Origin: Alligator mississippiensis
Lineage: Eukaryota > Chordata > Crocodylia > Alligatoridae
Direction of reading: 5' to 3'
DNA: 64,000 nucleotides
Assembly (NCBI RefSeq): GCF_030867095.1
Contig: NC_081830.1
Span: 34,207,832 to 34,271,831 of the forward strand
How positions within the stretch are numbered: position 1 is the stretch's first letter; each line of letters opens with the position of its first letter. Under the pieces are notes generated by a model that ran no database searches, was not told where the DNA came from, and saw only the letters and a program-made list of their open reading frames with translations. Positions 24,255-33,095 of the stretch are shown piece after piece. The position numbers were made by a program, and so were the translations under genes.

Positions 24255-24709
24255 GAGGGGACCCTCGGGGTGCAGTGCGTGCCCATTCGTGGCATGCCTC
24301 TGGTAGGTTGACTATGGCTGGGACTGTCTACCCTGGGGGGCACTCAGGCAGGGTCTTGGGCCCTCTTGTGTGCCCTCCCACGTGAACTCCGCGCTAACTC
24401 ACATGCCGGCAGAGAAGCACGCCTGTTTGCGCAGCCTGTTCGTGTGGCTCCGGTCGCGTGGCTCCCTGGGGGGCTGGGTGAAGTAGGGGCCTGGGCGGGG
24501 CTTGACCCGACCCAGCTCCACTCAGCCGCCTCCTCCCACACACACACTAAGGGGTTAGCCCCCTCTCTCTATGGGCCCCGCTTACCTCCGGCTGTGCTGG
24601 GGGTTGGCGGGGTGCTCCGCGGCTGCTGGAGGGTCTCTGGGGGGCTTTGGGGGAGCAGGGGCGCAGCAGGCTTTCACCCGCGTGTGTCTCGCCGTTCCCA
24701 CATCTAACT

Positions 24710-25345
24710 GGGAGAAGAAGGGTTTTCTTTGTTTCTCTCACATCTGGGCTTCCCACTGCTAATTACCTCATTAGTGGCTTGTTACAGGCACCGCCCAGTC
24801 TCTTTTGCTGCGCAGTGCTGGCGTGCGGGTTCAGGAGTTCACCCACGGCCAGGTCCTGAGATCTCGGCCCCCAGTGTCCCTCTCCCCTCGGGGTCTGGAT
24901 GCTATGCTGGGACTCTTCAGGGGTCTAGGCTGGTCACCCCTTGCCTCCTTTGGCTTTTGGGTTGCCTCTCTGCGTCCTGGTGCCAAAACTGTGGCTTCTT
25001 CCCATGCAGCAGCTCCGCTCTTCCCTGCACTCACTACCGTTCCCACAGATTCCTGGTAGGTGGTGTGTGGGCCTGCTGGTCCTGAGCTCTGGGATCCCTT
25101 GGCTCCCGCTGATCCTGCGTTATGGATCTCCTCTTGGATCTTCTTCTCCAAGAGTCTCCCCCACAGCTTCTCTCTTGTCTTGTGGTGCCCAAAGGCAACT
25201 TCCCTGGGCATCGTCCTCTTCATATCCCCGGGCGCCGAGCCCCATTGGCTCTCCATGGGCGTGGGGTGTCTCCTCGCCAGGTCATAATCACTACCAGCTG
25301 CGAGATCTCGCAAGTAACAGGGTTTCAGTTTGTAACCCTGTTACA
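24710..25345 (-). repeat. 3' LTR of the Gmr1-like element, right piece
   Basis: Resumes with gggagaagaagggttttctt, shared with the other LTR near 30966, and ends ccctgttaca at 25345 next to the polypurine tract. Confidence 0.9.
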
Positions 25346-25358
25346 CACCTCCCCCTCC
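25346..25358 (-). other. Polypurine tract of the Gmr1-like element
   Basis: On the - strand a purine run (ggagggggaggtg) lies directly before the 3' LTR, the position where plus-strand DNA synthesis is primed. The smaller copy has the equivalent at 17142-17152. Confidence 0.8.
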
Positions 25359-25835
25359 AGTCACTTGGTTCCCCTCCCCTTTGTGAGGTGTTGGACAGTT
25401 TGGTGTGGAGCCAAGCTGTGGGGTTCTGTCTCCCAGGAAAGGGTGAGAGCAAGAGGAGAAAAGAGAGGAAAAAATAAAAAGGGGGAAAGGAACTGACCAG
25501 AAAACAAAAGGAAAGGAGACAAGAATCTCTCCTTGACAACTCTTGCTTGAGTTAGAAGGTCCTAGCTTGGTACCTGACCTTCTGGCGTGTCTTCTTCGAC
25601 AGGTATTGTTTCCTTGCTAGGGTTGTCTTTGGGGTGCGATAAAAAAATCTACATTTCTGTTCCTCCGGCCTGCTCAGTGTTCCACAGAAAAACAGAAGGG
25701 TTGTAAAGCCAGGGACCATCTCATGAGCCTGGCGTTAGTCAATCTAACTGTTCTTAACCATCGCAAGGGCGCGTGGTCTGTGATGAGCATGAACTCCCTG
25801 TCCAACAGGTAATACTGGAAGAGTCCTATGCCCCA

Positions 25836-26648
25836 TCATGTTGCTAGGCACTCCCTCTCCCAATTGGGAGAAAAGATGACAATGTCATCTATGTAGACCG
25901 CCGCGTAGTCTTGATGTGGGGCAAGCATGCGCTCCATTAACCGTTGGAAGGAGGCAGCTGCCCCGTGTAGCCCAAAAGGCACTCTCTTAAATTGGAAGAG
26001 CCCCCATGGGGTCCCAAAAGCTATTTTTTCTTTATCTTCTTCTGCCATCGGGATCTGCCAGTACCCCTTGGTGAGATCTAGCATGGATATAAATTGGACC
26101 TGTCCTACCTTCTCTAGCATGTCGTCAATCTGGGGCATTGGGAACGCGTCAAATATGACAATTTCATTTAGCTTCCAGTAATCGATACATAAGCGGATTG
26201 ACCAGTCCTGTTTTGGCACCACTACTATGGGGCTCCTTCATGGATTTTTGGATACTTCGATAATCCCTCGTCTCCTCATTTGTTCAATTTCTTGCCGGAC
26301 GGCTGGCCATAGGTGGCACAGTAGCTTCCTTCAGTGATCCCTAATTATGTGTCTGGGGGGGGGAGGAGGGGGGGTCACAATATGGTGGTGGACTCTTCTA
26401 GCTTCCCCAGGAATTTCCCTGAAAACGTCCTGAAATTCGGTAATCAGGGTTTTCATCTCGGCCTGCCAGTTCGGGTCTAACTGGCTATCTACTCTGGGCT
26501 CCTCTCGGGCTTCTGTCAAGTCTTGTATGGTGATTCCATTCTCTTCTTCAATCTCGTCCACCAGCTTTACCAGCCACCCATCCCCCGACATCATTTCTGC
26601 AGTAGATTGATGTGGTATATTTGCCTTCTCCATGTCGGTGTTGTTCAT
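25836..26648 (-). pseudogene. Gypsy reverse transcriptase region (fossil)
   Basis: The N-terminal extension (26331-26648) has FQDVFREIPGEARRVHHHI, the usual entry to Ty3/gypsy reverse transcriptase. The core (25836-26222) has LDLTKGYWQIPM, VPFGLHGAAASFQ and the catalytic YIDDIVIFS. RNase H-type words follow toward the 3' LTR (about 25700-25840). It lies downstream of integrase in the direction of transcription, opposite to most Ty3/gypsy elements. Broken. Confidence 0.85.
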
Positions 26649-26969
26649 AAGGCCTCATAATTTGTGGGCCCTGTGCATTGTCACGCAAAAGGGCCCTTGC
26701 CACTGGGCCATGAGATTGTGGGTATTGTTGGGGAGCAATACCACCACCCAGTCCCGTACCTGAAGTTCTCTTTCAGCAGATTGGGAGGTGTACCATTGTT
26801 TCTGCTTCTCTTGGTATTGACTAAGGTTCCTCTGTGCTATTTCTTGGGCTTCCTGCAGTCACTTTCAGAACTCCCCCACCACCCGGGGTTGGGATGGGTC
26901 AGTCCCAGCTTGCATCCACTCTTCACATCTTAGGTCTAATAACCCTTGAGCGCTATGCCCATAAATCAA

Positions 26970-27610
26970 TTAGAATGGGGCGTACCCGGTTAAGGCTTGG
27001 GGGGCCTTCCTTATAGCGAAAAGTAATAGGGGTAGCATGGTATCCCATTCCCAAGGATCCGCCTGTATGCATGTGCTAATCATTCCTTTAAGGGTGCAGT
27101 TGAATCGTTCCACCAGGCTGTCAGTCTGGGGATTATACACCGAGGTGCGCAGTTGTTTAATTTTCAACACCTGACAGACCCCCTTTAAAATCTTAGACAC
27201 AAAATTTTTCCCCTGGTCTGTCAGGATTTCCTGGGGTATCCCCACCCAGGTGATCCACTGTAGTAATGCCGTCACTATAGCTAGTGCTGTCATGGACCTC
27301 AATGGTACTACTTTGGGGAACCGAGTGGCATAATCAATGATCACAAGGATGAACTGGTACCCTGCCCTACTACATGGGAAAGGTCCGGCTATGTCCAAGG
27401 CAATACGGTCAAATGGCCGTTCAATCGGGGGCATGGGTATTAAGGGAGCCCTAGCCAGTTTTACTCCCCCGGTCTTCTGGCATTCCGGACACTCCGCACA
27501 GAATTTCTTTGTCATCTTGTATATGCCAGACCAGAAGATCTTGTGTTAAGTCTGGCCTCTGTTTTATCTCTCCTAAGGTGCCCTCCCATGGGCAGGGTAT
27601 GGGCAACCTG
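26970..27610 (-). pseudogene. Gypsy integrase region (fossil)
   Basis: The zinc-binding part ends with CAECPEC (about 27480-27500), with His residues just upstream (AHTLPMGGHL, about 27575-27605). The catalytic core shows Asp in IALDIAGPF, Asp in ILTDQGKNF and Glu in DSLVERFNC. The second Asp and Glu are 35 residues apart, the classic D,D(35)E spacing. It lies between protease and reverse transcriptase. Confidence 0.9.
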
Positions 27611-27849
27611 TAGTAAGTCCTCCCAATATCTCTGGGGAACCAGGATCTGGACTCTCTCTCCTCCCTCCTCTAGGTCTTCTACCCTGTAAAGCAGGCCCCT
27701 CCTTACCTCATAGCATGGGGTTTGGGGGATGGGGGGTCTCAGGGCTGCTCCAGTTGCTTTCTTATGTTCCCTGAGCTGGGATCTCCATAGGTTCTTAAAC
27801 AAGGGTTCCTGGCATTGTTCTTGGCAGAAGTCTCCTTCTCTTATCATCT

Positions 27850-28294
27850 GATCGATATCAAGACTTTCTTCTGGGTCCCTGAAGCAAAGGGTCTGGGGCC
27901 TCCTTTCATCTCCCCCAGGCATGTCTGCCATTAGCTGGCGAATGACCTCTTTCAGGTGTGGCCAATCCATGCCCAAAAGCATAGGACAGGGTAACATTTC
28001 AGCCAGCCCCACCGGGATCTCTTCTGTTTGCCCCAGCACCAAGAGTTCCACCTTTCTTCGTGGATACGTGTAGGCCGCACCATGCACGCGTATCCTGGAG
28101 ACAGGGGTTCCAGTGCTACCTAGATGCAGGGGCAGCAAGTTGCTACGCACCATTGATTGGGAGCAGCCTGTATCCACAACCACCAGTATGATCATGTTAC
28201 CTATACAAACCTCCACCACGGGCTTGCTCTTCTGGCCCAGACCTCGGTGGCACCCAAAGCTGCAATCTATCTTCTCATCGTGTGTCTCAGGCAT
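27850..28294 (-). pseudogene. Gypsy aspartic protease region (fossil)
   Basis: VVVDTGCSQSMV places the active-site Asp-Thr-Gly at about 28166-28174. LLGMDWP farther on fits the second part of a retropepsin fold. It is followed without a break in order by the integrase zinc region. Confidence 0.8.
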
Positions 28295-28318
28295 GGGACT
28301 GGGGGCCTAGGGCAAAAC

Positions 28319-29657
28319 TGGGATGTCACGGTGTGGCGTCCTGTAGGATGGCCGTGATCTCCCTAAGGCCCCCTTCCCATGCCAAGTTGGCCCTAAGGGC
28401 ACTCTTGATTCTTGCCCGCCACATGTTTTTGATGGTAAAGATAATAGGGAGGCTGCCTTTACATCATCTTGGACATGGTTCTGCTGCACTCACTGACCCT
28501 GTGGATTCTTGAACCCTTTGTGGGTCCCATTATACAATGGGTGTTTTGGGGCACCCTAGCCTTATGGGCTATGCGTGGCTCCAACCACCCCTTTACCATG
28601 CCCCAAGCCTTGCAGATGGAACCGACGTTGTTTGGTCTGGGCCCTGTTATGATTTGGCCCCCTTGTCCTCCCTGGGTCCTGTCTCACTCTGTGTCCTCTC
28701 TGGTGCTCGGGCTCTCCACAGCCCTGTCTTGCTCTGTGCCTCACTGGCGCTCGGGCTCTCCACGGCCCTGTCTCACTCTATGCCTTCACTGGCACCTGGG
28801 CTGTCCATCACTGCAAAGTGCTGCACCCTTTCTGGTGCTGGGCTCAGTGCCCTGCAAATGTTGCGCCCTCTCTGGCACTGGGGTTGCGCCTCACTGGGCG
28901 CTTGGGGTTGGCACACTCCTAATGCTGCGCCTTCTCTGGTGCTTGGGTTGGCGCATCCCAATCACCGTCCCCTCACTGGGGCTTCTCAACCGCTGCCCCC
29001 CTCTCTGGGGCCGGGTCCACGCTACCGTGGATCCCCTATGAGGCTGCCTCCATCCCCTTATAGCCTCACCCAAGCCACCAGTCTTAAACAGCAAACAAAA
29101 CATGAGCCCTTGGGCCAAGGTCTGGAACGGGCTCCCAAGGGAGGTGGTGCTCTCCCCTACCCTGGGGGTCTTCAAAAGGAGGTTAGACGAGCATCTAGCT
29201 GGGGTCATCTAGACCCAGCACTCTTTCCTGCTTATGCAGGGGGTCGGACGTGATGATCTATTGAGGTCCCTTCCAACCCTAACATCTATGAATCTATAAC
29301 ATAAACTCAAGCCACCTAGCTAAACATCATTTGAGCCACTCCAGGGGTGCTCCATCCCTCATCAGTATCAGGAGCTGTTCATGAAGTCAGGCCTCTCCCC
29401 TTTCCTTGCTCAGGCAGAGCTTCTTCCCCCTTGGCTGCCAGCAGGGAACTGCCACCCTGGCCTCAGCCCTGGGGTTTATATGTGGGCCAGGCCCTGCCCC
29501 TTCCAGTCACCTGACCTCTGGCAGGTGTGGGCCACTAGCTCCCTCTGGTTGCCCTGGTAACTAGCAGCTGGGGCTCTCCACTCACTTCTAGGGCTCTTTC
29601 CCTAGCAGTTTCCCCTCTTTATAGGAGTAGGGCAACTAAGTGCTCTGCGACATGGGA
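28319..29657. mobile_element. Solo LTR (fossil) inserted in the Gmr1-like element
   Basis: The LTR is 28324-29652, starting TGTCACGG and ending GCGACA. The exact 5-bp duplication TGGGA lies on each side (28319-28323 and 29653-29657). It belongs to the same family as 1747-2916, with shared phrases such as 'ttggggcaccctagcctta' and 'ccccaagccttgcagatgga'. It entered at the nucleocapsid (zinc-knuckle) end of gag. It holds a CR1 tail at about 29108-29300, so at least two events followed the arrival of the gypsy element. Confidence 0.9.
29108..29300 (+). mobile_element. CR1 3' tail inside the solo LTR
   Basis: Begins near 'ccaaggtctggaacgggct' (the codons for VWNGL in the reverse transcriptase tail). 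It runs through 'gatgatctattgaggtcc' and ends 'catctatgaatctataac', the CR1 3' terminus. It is absent from the sister LTR at 1747, so it inserted later. Confidence 0.85.
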
Positions 29658-30538
29658 TATATGGCTCTTCTCACCACAGCAGTAACAGACCATTTCCCTG
29701 TAGCCCCCTGTATGTCCTCCCTCCGTATGGCCTCTCCTCATCTAGGAGGTGCAGTGGTGGTCTGTCAAGGGGCAGGAGTAGGGCCACCGGCTCAGTCCTT
29801 CTTAGGTGCCTCCTCTTCCCCCACAGCTGCTGCATAATCTTTGCCTAGGTGGAGCACCTCCTCCATCATCTTTTGGTGGTGGTGCCAGACCCATCTCTGG
29901 GAGCTACCTGTGAGGTGTGTCAAAAATTATTCCAAGACTATCATATCCACTATCTCTTGAGTGGTGTGTGCTTCTGGCCATAACCATCGCTCAACTAGGT
30001 CCCGGAGGGCCTGTGCTAGTAATTGAGGCCATCCCGCCTTGGGTCCCTTCTTGGCCTGGAATTTGTGCCGGTACATCTGGTGAAATCTCCAGCCAGTATA
30101 AAATAGTTGCCTTCACCTTCTTATAGTGCCGTGTCTCTACCCTATTGAGGGCGTGGTAGGTGGCCTGGGCTGGCCCAATAAGGAGAGGCCCCAACTTGGC
30201 CACCCTGCTTCCCAGGTCCCATTTTGTGGCCATTGCTGCCCACTCAAATGCCTCTAGGTAAGCTTCTACATCATCTTCATCTGACATTGGAGGCAGTCCC
30301 AGGCCACCCCCTTCTCTTACCAGGGACGTCTGTTGCGCTTCGATCTTTTCACAGAGATCTTGTTGGCATGAAAACAGCTGGATCCTTGCTGAATGCAAAC
30401 AGTCTGCATCCTCACCATCTCTTCCAGCTGGGCCTGCTGGACCTGGAGGAGTCTTAATGTGAGGTTATGCGCTTGCTGCCAGTCCGTGGGAACCTGCGTG
30501 TTAATGGCTTCCGTTATGCAATCCACGTTCCCAGCCAA
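29658..30538 (-). pseudogene. Gypsy gag region with SCAN-like capsid (fossil)
   Basis: The N-terminal part (30317-30538) starts MAGNVDCITEAI with a Gln/Leu-rich stretch. A capsid N-lobe follows: PPMSDEDDVEAYLEAFEWAA and GPAQATYHALNRVE (about 30160-30310), as in Gmr1-like gag proteins. At about 29890-30020 the - strand reads RDLVERWLWPEAHTTQEIV then MIVLE, strikingly like the SCAN domain core (RRWLRPE-HTKEQILELLVLEQFL). A Cys-Cys-His zinc-knuckle start (CYCCGEKSH, about 29660-29690) lies next to the inserted solo LTR. Broken. Confidence 0.75.
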
Positions 30539-30545
30539 TGCACCA
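30528..30545 (-). other. Primer-binding site, tRNA-Gly(GCC) type
   Basis: Three bases inside the 5' LTR edge the - strand reads TGGTGCATTGGCTGGGAA. From memory the 3' end of tRNA-Gly(GCC), with CCA, has the complement TGGTGCATTGGCCGGGAA, so 17 of 18 positions agree. Confidence 0.75.
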
Positions 30546-30548
30546 GTT

Positions 30549-31603
30549 TGTTAGTGTGTCCGCGCAGGGTACCGCCTGATCCCCTGGTTCTCACCTGCCA
30601 TGACTTCAATCTTATCAAAGAAATAGGGAGGGGAGAGATGTTGTAATGATTAGTACCCGTGGAAGGCCCACGCTTGGTTTATTTTACAATTGAGGTGCTT
30701 TTATTATTCTTTCTTTTACAGGGAACCAGGTGGGAGGCAGCAGTTTGTCAGAGTGGTTCCTGGGATCACCCCCGTCTTCTGAAGAGGATCCCTGGCACCT
30801 CAATTGGGATGGTAAGTGAGGAGGAGTGTCTTGTCTGCTAGTAGCTGTGTAGAACAATCAGTCCCCGCAGGGTCCCCTCCGAGTCCTTTGCCCTGCGTTG
30901 GGTGTTGCCAGGCTTCCCCGTCTTATCCAGGTCCTTGCCCACTCCCCATGATCAGAGAAAGGGAGAAGAAGGGTTTTCTTTGTTTCTCTCACATGTGGGC
31001 TCCCTACCACTAATTACCTTATTAGCAGCTTGTTACGGGTGCCGCCCAGTCTCTTTTGCCGCGCAGTGCCGGTGTGCAGGTTCAGGAGTTCACCTGTGGT
31101 CAAGTCCCGAGATCTCAGCCTCCAGCGTTCCTCTCCCCCCGGGGTCTGGATGCTGTGCTGGGACTCTTCAGGGGTCTAGGCTGGTGACCTCCCGCCCCCT
31201 TTGGCTTTCAGGTTGCCTCTCTGTGTCCCGGTGCCAAAACTGTGGCTTCTTCCCGCTCTGCAGCTCCACTGTTCCCCACACTCACTGCCATTCTCACAGA
31301 TTCCTGGTAGGTGGTGTGTGGACCTGCTGGTCCTGAGCTCTGGGATCCCTCAGCTCCCACTGATCCTGCATTGTGGATCTCTCCTCTTGGATCCTTCTCT
31401 TGGAGAGTCTCCCCCACAGCTCCTCTCTTGTCCTTTGGTGCCCAAAGGCAACTTCCCTGGGCATTGTCCTCTTCATATCCCCAAGCACTGAGCCCCATTG
31501 GCTTTCCACGGGCATGGGGCATCTTCTTGCCCCGCCAGGCCATAATCACTACCAGCTGCAAGATCTCTCAAGTAACAGGGTTTCAGTTGGGAACTCTGTT
31601 ACA
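30549..31603 (-). repeat. 5' LTR of the Gmr1-like element
   Basis: 1055 bp, TGTTAGTG to CTGTTACA in + orientation. It is uninterrupted by other elements, so it is the best sequence of this LTR family in the window. Confidence 0.9.
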
Positions 31604-31608
31604 GTGGA

Positions 31609-33095
31609 GACAAATATTCAAAAAGGAAAATAGAAATAGCTTATGCTGAACAGTGACTGTGTCTGCATTTGCAGGTGCTAGCAATCCTGCCAGCCTTTCC
31701 CAAATCATTACCAGCTTCACTTGCTGGGGACTAGAATCTTGCACTAGACAATAGGGTTCCTAAACAAATTTCTCCCCAAAAGGCTTCTTTTAAATCCTGT
31801 ATTTATTCTCTATTCAGGTTCTCAGAGAACATATTTATCTCAGTAGATGTTTTGCTTCCCCCCAGATAGATATCTATCTGACAGGTTAGGTGTCTTTCCC
31901 ATTATTATTATATTCAGGAAGTACAGAGGCATTAGTTTGCAACTCTCTCTTCAGTTGGGATCTGCTGAGCACAGATGATCCCAATAGGAGACACCTAATG
32001 CTTTTTCCTTCTGAAAGATATTTGGCCATTTTTTCTTCTATTCTCAGTTCTTCATAAACAGTCAGTCTCATCTCTTCTCCATCTAATACATATACATGCC
32101 AGAGCTTTCTGATATGCAAATATGTGTAGTGAGAAGTCAGTGGGTTTATAGCCAGGACAATTTGTTGATTAAGACAGATTACAAAAATATAAAGATACCA
32201 TATCTTTACAATAAAGACACCATATAAAGATACCTTAAAATTAAAAAAAATATAAAAATACCATGGTTCATGCAAACATGTAAGTGATAAGAATAAACAC
32301 AGCTTCACATTGTCCATTTACAGGGAACAAACATGATAGTAGTAAACTCAATTTGGGAAATAGTTACGTACAATAAATAATACCCCTTCCCCTCTAAATA
32401 ATTACTGCCAATAGGTGTACCCTGTGACAAGTGTTTTAGAGTGTAGTTCAATGCTTAACCTTGTGTGGACTTTTTAAGTTGAATATATGAATAAAATGAA
32501 CCTTTCTAAACCTCATAGTTTTAGAGTGATGTTGTAGCCATGATTGTCCATGGATTATGTGAAAGGCAAGAATCTTTGCAGGTGATATTTTTTATTGACT
32601 AACTTTCAAAACCTGGAATTCAGAGATGTGGGGTGGAGTGAAAATATTGGGAGTCAGGATTCCTGACTTCTGCTACCATCTCTAGAAGAGAATATGAAGT
32701 AAGTACACTTAGGTAGTTTCAAGTCTGAGTACCTGGGTTTTGTTACCAATCTGGCAGAACAGCAGGCTCATGACATTTGAGATGAGTTGGAAAACCAGGA
32801 ATCACTACTTCTAGGACAGTACAAGGCACACCCTATTATTATACTTTCTCCTTCTTCCTATGTCACACGTTCTGTCCAGCTATCACCAGCTGAGAAGTAA
32901 TTTAATTTTTTTTCTGAACTAAGGAGCATAGACTGTGATACCTATTCACACAAATCCTTCTACACTGGCCAACATTGGTTGGTTCAGAGCAAACTGCTGA
33001 AATCTCCCATTAACCCAATTTTTGTTTATTAAAACACTAACTTCTATGGAAAAAATCTTCATACCTTTTGCTATTCAGTGATATTATACTTCCAA
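31609..33095. other. AT-rich intergenic, no gene recognised
   Basis: Includes a 143-codon - strand frame (31886-32317) of low-complexity hydrophobic character that resembles nothing I know. A stretch near 32630-32830 has wording of old reptile interspersed repeats ('gggagtcaggattcctgac') but no definable edges. Confidence 0.45.

Larger units (their letters stand above)
20372..24709 (-). mobile_element. CR1 LINE, nearly full-length, inserted in the gypsy LTR
   Basis: Reads right to left: GC-rich 5' leader (24255-24709), ORF1 (23238-24254), ORF2 (about 20372-23082). Both proteins are recognisable over their whole expected length. The only missing end is the 3' untranslated tail with its short terminal repeats. 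CR1 copies elsewhere in the window extend about 185 bp farther past the equivalent of 20372. Target-primed insertion starts from the 3' end, so this tail was probably lost after insertion. It is younger than the gypsy element it interrupts and looks like the youngest CR1 here. The + strand frames over this span are antisense shadows. Confidence 0.9.
20095..31608 (-). mobile_element. Gmr1-like Ty3/gypsy retrotransposon, broken fossil with two LTRs
   Basis: The element proper is 20100-31603. It starts TGTTAGTG and ends CTGTTACA, flanked by GTGAA (20095-20099) and GTGGA (31604-31608), a 5-bp target duplication with one difference. It reads right to left: 5' LTR, tRNA-Gly-type primer site, gag with a SCAN-like capsid, protease, integrase, reverse transcriptase, polypurine tract, 3' LTR. 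Integrase upstream of reverse transcriptase is the Gmr1-type order, rare among Ty3/gypsy elements. Three later insertions sit in it: a CR1 in the 3' LTR, a solo LTR at the end of gag, and a CR1 tail within that solo LTR. The LTRs differ by about 6% over the first 270 bp by hand count, so the insertion is probably tens of millions of years old. The coding regions are broken in roughly ten or more places. No envelope gene is seen. Confidence 0.85.

Noticed and set aside
31886-32317. 143-codon - strand frame
   Set aside because: AT-rich, hydrophobic and low-complexity at the start, with no family resemblance and no splice or promoter context.
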